From: Epiperipatus broadwayi | Lineage: Eukaryota > Onychophora > Udeonychophora > Euonychophora > Peripatidae | NCBI GenBank assembly: GCA_028023455.1 | Contig: JAQFVV010000142.1 | Span: forward strand, 2,103,740-2,167,739 | Length of the DNA: 64,000 nucleotides | Direction of reading: 5' to 3' | Shown here: piece after piece, positions 13,641 through 27,100 of the stretch | Layout of the letters: every line of letters starts with the position of its first letter | Position numbering within the stretch: the stretch's first letter is position 1 | Made by a program: the position numbers and the translations under genes | The notes under the pieces: generated by a model | Database searches by the model: none | Seen by the model: the letters and a program-made list of their open reading frames with translations, nothing else | What the model was told of the DNA's origin: nothing

Positions 13641-14849
13641 TTAACATCCATTGTTGAAATTCATAGTTACAAATGTGTTTTAGAAGCCAGATTGCTTGCT
13701 TAAAGTCTATTCAATCCTAGACAAAAAGGAGATCACTGCAGACCAACAATTACCTGGACTATGTATGTCCCAATGATTACACTTACCCATCAGCTTGCTG
13801 AAGAATTGGTATACATATGCTTCTCTGTCTATATGCAAAGAATCATAGGTAAAATGTACTGCATCATAATTATACAAAATGCAGTGGTGAGTTGTTTTAA
13901 ATAATTTATTAATATGATATTTTTTAAAAATGATAGATATATATTAAATGATATTATTTTAAATCTTTTATTGAAAAAAACAACATTTAAAGTTTATATT
14001 TTAAATTTAAAAATGTTATAATTAAAAGTGACCTGTGATAGTGATATATATATAGAGAGAGAGAAAAAGAATGATATTATTTTAAATAGTTTTTTGAAAA
14101 AAAAGAAACATTTAAAATCTAAATTTAAGGATGGTTATAATTAATCAATCAACAATAATCCTGTCAAGACTAATTTCCCTTTTTTTTAAAAAAAAGGAAA
14201 AAGAAAATACTTTTATTGGCTATAAAAAGAAAGACTAATTAATAATTTTAATTCATATCATCTATATTTTTATAGATATACATATATGTGTGCATTTTAC
14301 ATATATTTTTCAAATGGAATTAATTATGAAAGATATTTTTAATAATAGTATTATTTTGCTAAATTCAAATATGATAGAAAATAAATTTATATATATATAT
14401 ATATATATTAATCCATTATTATACAACATATATGTGCAATAATATATATATATATATGTTTAAGTAAACCTACCATGAAACTTTAAAAAAATTATTTTAT
14501 GGCAAGTCATATATGTTTACAAATTATTATGCTACATGTCTGTGTGTGTAAATACATATGTGTGTCAGATAGATACTTATATGTAAATTTTAATCATTTC
14601 TTTTATTATTAAATGACAATATGTTCAGTAATTATTAAGCCACATATTTTTGTGCTGACTGGGTTTTAAGTAAATCACAATGTAGTAATTTGAATATCGT
14701 ATATTAATCAAAATCAGAAGACATATGTGTATAATAGTATTTTACAGACCTTAACTTCAATTTTTATTGTCATTAATAAACCTGTATTTCATTGTTAAAA
14801 TTATTACAGTAAACTTAATGGTAAAGTTTTAGAATATTATATGTTGCAT

Positions 14850-15310
14850 CATCTCTTGATCACAGTAACAGTTATAGAACTTATGTTCTCTGAGCTAGAT
14901 TCATGCCTAACAGTCTATTATATGGAAGGAAAATTATATTAATGTATGAACATCCAGTAATGATAATGATATTTCCATCAATGATGATGAATAATTTTGG
15001 GTTGGTGCTAGATGTATATTCTTTTAAGTCCATGCTCTATATTTTATTTAGTTTAGTCTCTCTTCAAAATTAAGTTTATAGCTGCCCAGTACCCTAATGG
15101 TATTAAGTGGCCAGAGTATTGATGATGATCAGTATGTTTTAATATTCTGGTATTATTGTTTTTTGGTTATATATTCTATGAGTTAGCACTTATGTTTGTA
15201 CATCCAAATTAATATTTAAATAATTGCCCCGAGCTGGAAAAAGCTAAATAGTTGGCCTGGTTTACAGTAAACTCATTTCAAATTCAGTCACCAGATTGAC
15301 TGTTGATTTA
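14850..15310. repeat. Dispersed repeat family B, copy 1
   Basis: Resembles 29370-30440 in two collinear parts. TTCTCTGAGCTAGATT...CAGTCTATTATATGGA (about 14885-14925) matches near 29388-29425. GTGGCCAGAG...TTGATGATGATCAG...TATATTCTATGAGTTA (15105-15185) matches 30330-30392. Copy 2 has several hundred extra bases between the two parts. No coding capacity is visible. Confidence 0.6.
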
Positions 15311-15479
15311 TTTTGATTGTTGATCATTCATGATGATGGATGATTATTATTTATTTATAGTGCTGTTGAATTTATAGTTAATGATACTTATAGTTACTCT
15401 GGTGAATTAACTGGGCTGATTTCACTGAGGGATGTCATTAGATAATCTCAGAGTGATCTCCTGATCTCTCATGTTCCTA

Positions 15480-17030
15480 TAATATATAACATTACTTATG
15501 TATTTTTGATATTAAACATTAATTTAATATTATATCTTATATTTTAAATATTATACTGTTTTGATATTAAATTTTCTATTTTTTTACATGAGAATAACAA
15601 ACAATTACTCAGATATCTGATGGTTTAAACCTTGATTTTCGATCCCATTATAATATATTGAGATGGTCAAGATATAATAGCTCTATGTATACTTTTATTT
15701 AATAGTAAAGTATGAATTAATGATTTATTTTTAGCTGAAATAAATTTGGGTGTTTTAAGTCACAGACAGAAACACAAAAAATTAATTATCTAATAATCAT
15801 ACAAAAATTTGCATAACAGAAAAAATATGCATTACATATACATAATTGTGTATCCTGTATTTTATTTCAGATACAAAAGTTCAAGAAATAATTTTATTTA
15901 ATAAAATAAATAGTTTTTACAAAAAGTATATTGGCTTAAACTTTTCTGAATAAGAACTGTTCTCTGCATTGTCCACATGATCGCAACTTTAATTCATTCT
16001 TTAATTGATACATTTAATGTTAATTTGCTGATTTTTCTGAAGAAAAACTGTATTAAATAATGCTGCCACTTTAAGAATTTTTTTACAACTAATAAATCAA
16101 TAATATTTAAATTTAATGCTAAACAATGAAGTCAGAGCCTGTCTTCCAAGGTACTGATTGTTTGTTTTTGTTCTCTCCACAAGAGAGCACATGTCAATGA
16201 TTTTGACCATTTTATTTCTTTGTTTTGATTTTCAAAGTAAAATATATATTTTAGAACTATTTTTTTACAGACTTATTACTTTTATACACAAAGTATTTGT
16301 AAAATATTAATTATTTTAGAAGAATAATTCCAATATTAGTAGAAAATATTTGCTTTTACATGAAGGCAAATTGGTAAAGGAATCAATAATGAATGACTGA
16401 ATTTATAATTGGATGACAAAAATATGCTTTGTTTCCCACTATAGATTAACTTTTTCAATTATAAATAAAATTTATTTTAAAAAAGTTTCACTTACTTTAA
16501 TAATTTAATGAATTATTAATTTGGATTTTAGAAACTAAGCTAAAACTAATATAATGTTAAAAGATAAATATATTTTTATTGTTGATTCTGTAATTGACCA
16601 AAATTTTGGAACTTTAATTCAATCTGCCAATAGGAATTTTGAACACAGAAAGAGTTAATTTATTTTTAAATAATATTTAGTTTAAAATAAGTCAAAGTAC
16701 TTTCATTTTAGTCTAGTGGTGCTGAAAGTCACAATCATAAACAAATGTGTATATAAGGATCAAAATAAACATGATTACAATCTTCTAAAAAAAATTAATT
16801 AATTTTGTAAGTGAATATTAGATAACATTCTGATGAGAAGAAAGTTATTAGTCAAAATGTTGATTTTGCTGCTAATGTTACAATTTCCATTATGCTGTGT
16901 TATCATAAAAGCATTTTGGCTTCAGTAATCAATGATCTGGTGAAATAAACATGTACACCTGATTTACTGACCATTTTAAATTCTTGCCAAAGTGAATGTG
17001 TATAGTTTTTTTCTAAAAATTAAATAATTA
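15480..17030. other. AT-rich spacer, no gene seen
   Basis: Nothing supportable: AT-rich, no open frame above 60 codons, no clear repeat structure. Confidence 0.55.
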
Positions 17031-17031
17031 A

Positions 17032-17257
17032 AATTTTGGAAAACTACCTGTTACTGTGGATGATGCAGTCTATTATTTTCAAAACTATGGCCTCCTGCCC
17101 TTACAAAACAAACTGCACAAACAGCCATGATATCACACTTTATGTTCACAGTTCAGACAAACAATAATACTGTTTCATTTAGGATTGTTGAAAAAAAAAG
17201 CCACTCATAAGAGAATATGGTTCCAGGTAAGAAACTTTAGTCTACCACAGTATTGCT
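17032..17257 (+). pseudogene. ISXO2-like (Merlin-type) transposase fragment
   Basis: Three short open blocks in changing frames fit, in order, the N-terminus of ISXO2-like transposases, which in animals belong to Merlin DNA transposons. Block 1 (17032-17127) holds VDDAVYYFQNYGLLP, like the family's helix ending in GLLP. Block 2 (from 17126) holds HDITLYV followed by a lysine-rich turn, like the MTLY strand. Block 3 (17216-17257) reads WFQVRNFSLPQYC, like the family's TWFEGSKLPL region. The expected Cys pairs and the DDE core are missing, and a TGA ends block 1. This is recognition from memory of the family pattern; a profile search would settle it. It is a dead fragment in any case. Confidence 0.45.
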
Positions 17258-17299
17258 AAAGCACATTTTGTAGATTGTCAGAATTGCATGGATAAACAT

Positions 17300-19581
17300 A
17301 TATATATATATTGTTTTGTTGTCACTTGTAATAAATGTATATTGCTAAAAGTATAGGGGATTTGAACTCAGATTTTCAAACACCCTCTATCTATCCACAC
17401 TATCTCATACAATTGATACACATGACATGTTGAAACTGATACACCTAAGTTGTTGAAAAATCATTTCTCATAAAAGATGTAAATGTGTGATTTTATTTCA
17501 ACTAAGTAAAGTTGTCAGTGGGAATTTGTCAAAATAAAAAATCTTTATAAGTTTAAATAGTGTAAATAATATCACAAAAAAACATTAGGTCTCTCATAAA
17601 TTTGTGATAGGGACAAATGTTTGTTGACAGATAGTTTCATAACTCATGGGCCTATATTAAGATTTATAATTCAAAGTACTTTGATATCTTGAATTAAATC
17701 AGGAAAGGTATAAGGAAATATAAAGTAATATTTTAATACATTCAATGTTTAAATATTTGTTATTGCATAATAGCCATTTTACAAGTTAAGTATTAAAGAA
17801 AAGCTTTTCTTCTGTGATGAAAATATTAAATTACTTTTGGACTTTTAGTAAACGGTATTTTATTTGAATTTTGTATGGTTCGATATTGTAAAAATATACA
17901 AAATATATCGTTATAAAAAATAAAGTAATAATATATAGTATATAATAAACTTTGATAATTATAACAACAGTATCCAAGTTTTATCAAATTTTAACCAAGA
18001 AAGATTAGGAATTAATAGTTTTTAAAATGAGAATTGAAAAAGCTGTGTGGTATTTGTTATTAAAAATAAAAGATCCTTATCAGTTTAAAAAACAAGCTAT
18101 TGATTTACAAGTACAAGTGAATCTGATATGGTGCAAGTAAAAAAAACTAAGTATAAAATGATGAAAACTGGTTTAATTAATCATTACTCTTTACTTATTA
18201 TTCCTAAATGATGGTTTAGATATAATCCTCTTTTTTACTATATTAAAGTAACACAATATATAGAAGTCATGAAACAACCATTAATCACAAAAAATGTCAA
18301 TCTAACGTTGGAAAGTTGTGCACAGCAATATTACAAATATATTATCATTGGGATGGATTGCTGAACAAACTATTATTTATACTGGGAATCTTTATCAAAA
18401 ATGTGATTCTTGAAGGAAGTGAATATGTAGGTGGAATAGACTAGACAAAAACTTTGTGTGTAAAAAACAATATCTGCTATCTTCTATAATAAATAAATTT
18501 CAACCTGTAAGTCTAGAGATTGGAGGAAATATATTACAATGAAAACCTTAGCAACCATTGTATACTAAGAATTAAAATGTGCAACCAATAAGAAACCTCC
18601 TTATTGAATGATTAATTGGAACAGTAAACCAAGCAAATAGGAATCCAGTATCAAAATATAATTAAAAGATAAACTGGTAAAAAATATTTTAAGATAATGA
18701 TAAAGACCTCTAACAAATTTTTGAATTTTGATTTTTTTTTCTTTCTTTCACTAAACAAAATGTTGTAATAATGAAAACATAGATCCCTTTTTCTATTTCA
18801 TTTATGATATATATATATATATATATATATGGTAATCATTTTTTTAAAATGAAAACCTATAGACATTTTTTATAATATCAAATTATTGAATTTTATTATG
18901 TACACGTTTCTTTTTCAAATCATGATTATTGTTGATTCAAGTTGAATTTGAGAAATTATTTCTAATTATATTTTTTATTGATACAATATCACTAGAAACA
19001 AGTACAAAACTTTTATGCAGTTAAGTTTTATTTTATTAATTTTCGTAATCAGAAACTACTGGAAACTAAATGAGATGTGATCAAAAATCAGAAAACAACA
19101 AAGATCAGCATTTGATCAGATAAGTAATGATAGAATATGGAAGTAATAATAATTAGCAGCTATTATTCAATTGAATATAATAAAAGAGCCAGTAAAGCAT
19201 CAACTCATCAGAAGCAAATAATTAATTCAGACATAATGCCACCAGCAAATAATTATCAACCAGCATCCCTCATGACTGGATTAAAAGAGACATATTATCA
19301 TCAAGCCATTGTCAAATTTGAAACATAATATTACAACAAAAAAAAATCATTAATATTTATTGATGCATACCAAAAGCAGTAAAATAACTATAACATTAAA
19401 CATATATCAAAATGTTTCTCATTATATCAATGCTGAGAATCATCAGTGACCAAGGCCATAAGAAACCATAACCCTTCAAGTCATCAATAAACTAATCATT
19501 ATCATTATAAAATATATACATAAAATGAGTAGGCTTTAAAAGTACTTTTCATTATCTTAGCACTATCTAAATAATTTTAAA

Positions 19582-19614
<33 letters not shown>

Positions 19615-20200
19615 CCACCCGTATATCATAAATCATAAGCTAGCTTTAAATCACAAGAACCCTGGTCACTATAAATGAGAAAAATATATACTATACTTAA
19701 TGTATTCTAGTATTAAATAACTTTTGAGAAATAATTTAAAATAATGATTAATAAATTTATTGATCAATTATTAATAATAAAAATAGACTGTTCTGATTTG
19801 ACTTACAGATATCAAATATTTCCACAAATTGACTATTAACACTATACATTAATATTATTTAAATTGTAGTTTACAAATACATAAATTGTAAATAATATTA
19901 AATAAATATAAATATTTATGAACATATGTGCATTTTTAATAATCAAAATATTCCAGTCATTAATAAACCATAAATATTATGCATATATATACAAAATACA
20001 CTGTGCGTTTTATAATAACATAAACTAAATTTGTAAGTCAATTTACATTATTTTTTCATTAATCATTTAATTAGCTCAAATCTTTGATTGTGTACATTGA
20101 AATATCAACTATATTCACATGTGCTCTGAAATAAATATTTAGATGTTTAAAATTGAAGAAATTTAAAAAATAGCTCGCTTTTACTTTTATGAATTATTAC
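17300..20200. other. AT-rich spacer, no gene seen
   Basis: Contains (TA)n runs at about 18808-18832 and 19585-19612. The 63-codon frame at 19137-19328 has no recognised domain. GGATTTGAACTCAGA near 17358 is B-box-like but has no A-box partner. Confidence 0.5.
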
Positions 20201-20299
20201 TGCTCTCTGCTTTGCAGGATGTAAACTATGATGATAATTTCAATGGGGAGGGGGTGATATTTTTATTTGATCAACAAAACTGAAGTACTTATATTCTGG

Positions 20300-22230
20300 A
20301 AATAGATACTAATGTTATTTAGTTTACAATGGATATCAATTAATAATCTATTTAGATTCACCAATATGTTTTCATTTAGATGTCAGATCTATTAGTTCTT
20401 TTTTTTTTTTTTCAAAATTTTTTAATTTTTTTAAAGCTGAGTAAAATGAAATCCAACAATTGAAAATATTAAATAGGAGTCTCTAGAGGCTGAGAAACAG
20501 AAAACAGTTTTTAGTATAACTTTTGTTAACATTGCTATCATAATTTTTTATTGATACTCTGTTGTTAAATTTTTTTAATTTTAAATTATATTGAAACCAT
20601 TTTCCTTTTAAAGCTTATTAAAGAAGATTAGTTGTAAGCCTACAACAATTAAAATACCAAGGTGGGAAAAATTTTTTGTATTGTGTTTAAATTCAAAACA
20701 CCATGTAACAATAATGCCCATAAATCAATTTATATTGTGACAGTCAGATGATGTATGTTGGTTTAACCCAGTTTGAATACTAGGCGAAAGTACCTCAAGG
20801 CCATCCATACGTGAGATATTAAATCAAAAATACTATGACCTCTGCCCTATTTGCCTATTCTCGAGGCTAATTATGAATAAACAACATTATCTGAGACACA
20901 CATAAATTATTTTCTCACCGGCCACAAAGCTTAGCAACAGAGGTAGAGACTTGAACAAGAACACCTACAGAGCTAAATAGTTAAATGTGTGTAACAGTAC
21001 TATGAAATATGTGTTTTGCATGCCTGGATCATTGGAAAAGTAAAATAAAGCATTATAATAAAATTAGGAAACTCAAGCTTTTTATAGTTAAATAATATGC
21101 TTAATTAACAACTTTAAAATATGAATAATGATTTAATGGCCTCCGCTATTCCCCTAAATTAATGAAAACTAATTATACAATAAAACAGATTAATATGTTT
21201 GCAGTCTAAATCTTTTCTTCCCAATTTTATTAAAATTGTCAACTCGAATCTCCTCGATAAAGTACAATAATAAAAATCTTTCACAAAGCATTTTTAATTG
21301 CTTTGTGCTAAAACAGAGTTTAAAAATTATTTAAAATGTATATAGCTAAATCTGATATATGTAATAAGCTAGTGGTGGACAAAAGAAGCGTTATTGAGGA
21401 GATCAAGTTGGCAAACAAAAGGAAACTTACTCATATTGAATTTTACAAATATAATGAAAATTGGAAAGAGATTTAAATAAAAAACTAACCTTTAAACTTA
21501 ACCACAACGGAATACGAAATATTTATAAATGTTAGTAATGAAGAATAGTGATGGGGAAAAAAAGGTTAAATATAGATAGATAATCACACATATATATATT
21601 ATTTAAGACTAGTCTAATAAAAATGGTTACATTACAAATATCATTAAATAAAACAATTCATAATATAATTCAATTAAGAAAGGTATAAACAAAAGGGTAG
21701 AAAGTAAATAGTTCAATGGAGGAGAGATATGATTACCATCCTGGTTCCTTGGTCATGTTTCCTACGGCATTCGTGGCTTGATCCGACCATCTATAGGTAT
21801 TAGCCTGGACAAGGAAAATGGAAATAAGTAGCATGATTTTATGAAAAGTCCTACAGACACGGCACAGAGTTCAGATCACTATTAGGTGGATACAACGGCA
21901 TTTTGGATGGTATTTAGGAACCTCGGTGATAGGCAAAGCTATTTATTTGCCTAGCCAAGCATAGTAGAATACATCAAATTCATATGACTTTTAGCTTGAG
22001 CATGTTCAAACTTCTCCATGATTTTGAAGACGACAGTTGTATAACTTTTTGGAATAAAATCTCAACAAGCAAAAACAAAATCTGCCAAGAGTTCTCCCAA
22101 GAAAAATCTCACTGAAATTTCAAAAGGGAAATCTGAATGCTAGCAAGAAAACTCTGAATAACCAAGTCTTTTGTCCTCACTTTTATTTATACCCTCTTTG
22201 TCAGCTACCTTCTATTGTTTGTATGATCTT
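20300..22230. other. Spacer with higher-complexity islands
   Basis: 20760-21000 and 21720-22260 are richer in G+C than the surroundings and probably old repeat copies. On the minus strand the first contains TAGCTCTGTAGGTG and GTTCAAGTCTC, which resemble pol III boxes but lie too close together for a normal SINE head. The second reads GGGTATAAATAAAAGTGAGG on the minus strand, a TATA-like start as in an LTR, but I found no second LTR and no TG...CA ends. Confidence 0.35.
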
Positions 22231-22237
22231 AGATCTT

Positions 22238-22430
22238 GATAAGCCCCCATGCTCCTTTGTTTCAAGGTAACATTTTCTAAAAATAACCTTTATTTTTCAC
22301 TCTAAATTTCTTTCTTTAAACTTTGAATTTTATTAATTAAAAAAGAAAGAGAAGGCCATCTTTAATTTGCCTTGAATGGGCTAATTAATTAAAAATATAC
22401 ATTCTTTTAGAAAATGTTGGCGGGCTTATC
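22238..22430. mobile_element. Small inverted-repeat element
   Basis: The ends are inverted: GATAAGCCC (22238-22246) against GGGCTTATC (22422-22430). Just inside, AACATTTTCTAAAA (22269-22282) matches inverted TTTTAGAAAATGTT (22405-22418). The left arm carries about 20 extra bases between the two blocks. The length of about 193 bp and lack of coding suit a MITE. No target duplication could be fixed. Confidence 0.5.
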
Positions 22431-22439
22431 TCAAAATCA

Positions 22440-24031
22440 AATCATACTAAATATTTTAACAAGATTTTTAAAAAAAAATACATTCTTATTTCTTTTAATA
22501 AAATAAGCATTTTATTTCAGCAGAATTTTGCATTAACTCATATATATACACTTGACATATATATATGTTTGACTAATAGGTTTTACAAGTAATTTTTATT
22601 AACAGAAATCTAATCTTAGAAATAGAATTTATTTAAAATGAAATAGTTAAATGCAAAACCCTGCTGATATTGGACTATAAACTTAATTCAGGCCTACAAT
22701 ACTAATTAGGTTTATAGGAGGCTGTGAAGCATGGATCGGACTTCAGATCCATTGCTTCAATATATATGCTATTAATTGAATTAAAGAGTTATTTCTCAAA
22801 TAATTTACAACATATGCTTAATACATATGATGCTATTCCCTTTATGTGGTTTCAATATTATGAATAAAATACAAATTTATATTTTAATAGATATACAAAT
22901 ACTGTATCTATAAACTTATCAATTCAAAAAAAAAAAATAAGCTAACATATGTACAAATTTTATTTATTTTTTCCATCTGATATAAACAATTTGTAAGAGA
23001 ATCAACATTTTCATTTTTTTTTCTTTTTAAAATGTATACATTTAGTCTACATTAACAAAAAAAATAATATTACTATCTGTTGATTAAAATGAGTGGCATA
23101 AAAATAATTATTTATTTAATAAAGGAGCTCCATTTAATATGGTTGATTTATTCATAAGAAATACATTTTTTAAAATAATTTTCAACTGTTTTTGCTTTAT
23201 CATTTAAAATAAGTTTATACATTGTTTATCTATAGAATTTAATAAATTTCAAAGAGACTTATAATTATCATTGGAGCTTTTTATTTGCACAAGAGTGCAT
23301 TTATAATTTCTAAGCAAATTTCTATGTATAATCTAGAGATATATGAGACAGACTCCTGTTAAATAGGAGTATATAAAATGGTTAGAATAGTTTTATTATT
23401 CTTTTTGAAGAATAAGAAATTAATTTTCTTATGTATTAAGAATCATGAGGAATGTTTCATAATGGAGTAAAGAAATTTCACTATTTAAAAGCCTGCAACA
23501 ATTAAAAACACTGCATACTGGTCTCTAGTATTTTTCTATTTTAACAATATATAAATAATCAAATGCATGTCATTTAAATGTAATAATAAAATTTCAATTA
23601 TTAATTATTTTAACATTATAAACCAAGTTAGTATTAATTTTTTAACCAGTCTTAAATTGAAAAGACATATTTTAGGATTAAAAAAAAAAACATTATTTAA
23701 CTTCTTTAAAAATCTGTTTCCAATGTTTCTTTCTCTATAGATTTTATTCTTTCCATTTACAAACTTTAAAAAAAATGTTCCAAATTCATTTTCACCTATT
23801 AATTAATTTGTCAGCCAGCTGCAATAATTTTGTTGAAAAGTTGTTTATATCCAGTTATTGAAATATATTTTTTCTTTTTAAAAAAAAACTATTAAAATGA
23901 AATAAGACTAGTGAAATAGGCTTTTTTTAAATTCTTAGTAGAATATTCAATTAACATACAACACTTTTATATATTTTACCAATAATTGTTTTTATCTGTG
24001 CTTTAATGTACATGAAAAAATATCTTGCTTG

Positions 24032-24069
<38 letters not shown>

Positions 24070-24077
24070 TATTTATA

Positions 24078-24125
<48 letters not shown>

Positions 24126-27100
24126 ATAGATCTCCTTATCTGTGTTTTCATACATATTTAGGGCACCCAATTCTCTCATAATTAATCTGTTTCTCATATA
24201 GATTGCTAATACTACATATCCTTGCCAACATGTATATTATAAGATTAATACTGGAAGTTCTCATTTTAGTTCATCTTCTATAATCTCTGAACTTGGTTAT
24301 GTTAAATACTACTACACACATATTGACTTATAAAACAACACATGGAAAACATCCTGCTGCACTTATCTAAAAATTCAAACTCATCCAATATGAATATTTG
24401 CAGCAGGTGCTTTCCTTTTCAAGCCATCTTTCTATAATAATCATAATCAATTATGCTGAATTTACTATTTATGGTAAATACAATGGAATTTTAAAGCATG
24501 GTGTGTGACACTGCTATTAATTTTCAAATAGTTTTAATTTCATATTATTATTTTTTAATTGAATAGATGAAAATTTCATTTTTTTTCCAAGTATGTATCT
24601 ACTTTGCAAAAAATCAAAATAGGTTGAATTTAACTCACATAGCATATATTTTAGACTTTTCTAGTAAAACAATATCTCATATTATTTGTAGTCTAGTTAT
24701 AATTTTATATCACATTCCTTCTGTTTTAGTAGTATGTCATAGTGTTTGTAGTTTAGACTTGACTGTATATTTTGTCATCTTTTTTCATTTACAGCTTTTT
24801 TGCTACTTTTTTAAAAAAGAAATATAATACAATATGATATAACTAATGACAACAATAATAAATAGCAAATTTATCTCATTAAAATCACTGATTAAAAGAA
24901 AGCAATCAATTGATTGAAAAAAAGGTTGTCAAAATGAATTTCCAAGCAATAAAGCTACTTGATTACTTATTTTTATTAATAAACAATATATTTACATTTA
25001 TTGGAAGTATTTGAAAAGTTTCAAGGGCATCATGAAAACTACTATATGCTGACACTCTTTTATTAAAAATTGTAAAAAGTAATGTATTCAATAAATAATT
25101 GGCATCCAACTCTGCTTTCATTCTAAAAAATGAAATGGACAATATTTGACAAATAAAAACCTTTCAAAAATTATTATTTGGTTATACTCCAATACTGTTG
25201 AAGGCTTATTAAAAAGAACTTAAAGGCAAAGAAATATAAGCTAGAAAAAAATCTTTAAACACTGTAAAAAAGTGAAAAATTAATAGATCAATGAATGTAT
25301 TAATGTTAATAAAGTTGCTGTTTTTTAAGAATCTGACTAATGTCAAACTAAATTTAAAACATTAAAAAAATACTTCACAATTAATGAATCCTTTATTATA
25401 AATACAAATGCCATCTTCTAGACCTTTCAGCAGATAAATCATTATTTATGCTTCTTGATTATACACTTTATAAATAAATTATCAGACATCTTTAATAATG
25501 TTAAAAGCATCAGATATTATTTGACTACTATTAAACTCTTTAAACATGTTGAAAAACAAGCTTCCTTTATTAAATTTAATTATATATTAGTACCATTCTG
25601 ATAAATAAATAAAAAGAAAACACTGGAATATATATATAATTATCTGAAAAGATATAACAGTTTGTAAATGTCACTGTAGGTCAATTACCTTTTTCAACAC
25701 CTTCCTACTAAGAGAAACAGTCATTATTGATCAGCCAAGTAATAAAAGACATGTTGAGAATTTATGCTGTTTTACTAGCAAATCAATTAGTTCATTGCTT
25801 TAAGATTTATTTTCAGATATATATGTGAAAGATAAATACTGAAGTAGTTTAAAACTTGAAAATGGCCCCACTTCTACCTATTCCAAAGTTTAAAAGAATG
25901 TTATATCCAATAAACTATGAGTTCTTTCATTATAGAGATACTTATGCACAGATATTTCAAGCAACAATTTAGACTGACACTGATAGTTTGGGGTTATGTG
26001 TGGCAAAAAAAAATTTAATGTTTAAACTTTACTTTCATTGAGAGCTCTGTAACTCATATATATTGAATACATTTGTTGCTACTAGCAATAGTATATGAAG
26101 TCACTAAAATTAGTATTAATATTAATGTAATTAGTTACAGTAATTTAGAAAGGAAAAAATTATATTATTTCAATTTCAAATATGAGAACTTAGTTTCATC
26201 TATATATTTTTTTATATTTGATTACACACTCTATCACACACAATAGAAATTTTTTTAATATTTTTTAACAGTTAATTTTATAATTTTTAATTAGTATATA
26301 AACCAAGATTGTTTTTAAAGACAAATTTTGGTTCTCCCTCTATATTTAATTTGTATCACAGGATTCTCTTTAATACACTAGTATAAATTTTAAAACTTTC
26401 TTCTCTTTTTCTTCCTTTGTTAACTCTTAAACCCATACATTTCATTTTTGTACTTCTATGTTAATATTTTTGACCAGTGTAAAGGTAGAATCCATCTTTT
26501 ATTTATAAAGATTGTCCTGGCAATATATTGTAGATTCTACAGATATATAAGCTGTACCTTTTATCTTGTAATTTATATATATGTATATATTGAATGTAAA
26601 TAAAATGAATCTAATTGATCATTTTATGGCCTATTGTTTGTAAATAAAGTTAAATTATTTTGACTAATATTATTTATGGCTTATCAAAAAAAAGAATGTT
26701 TTAAGTACCAAAAACTTTGCACATAACACATCAATGAATAAACAGCATGTGTCGAATTTTTAAATTAAAATATATTAGATGAATAAATTTTTAATGGGTG
26801 TTTTTATTTGAAGTTCAAATTGGAATTAACTCTAATTTCTTAAAAAAAGAAGCAAGTATATATATTATTGCATTTACAACTGTTAGATATATATATCGTT
26901 TCAACAGTTTTCATTCTCTCTCATTTACTTTTAAAATCTTCAACACTCATTATTTTTAAAAAAATAAACATGATTAAAAACAAATTCCCTGTGAAGTACT
27001 TTTTAACTATTCATTTTGCAATTATTAAATAATTGAATTTATTTTAGTATTTTTTTTTAAATTTATTTGAAATATATAAAATATTTAAATGATAAAATTT

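Noticed and set aside
17216-17232. CAG/GTAAGAA splice-donor-like site
   Set aside because: Better explained as part of the transposase remnant reading WFQVRN through the site.
21720-22260. Possible solo LTR in minus orientation (TATAAATA promoter-like)
   Set aside because: No second LTR, no TG...CA ends and no target duplication could be found by eye.
23951-24197. Two overlapping 64-66 codon Ile/Tyr-rich frames
   Set aside because: Translated TA microsatellite.
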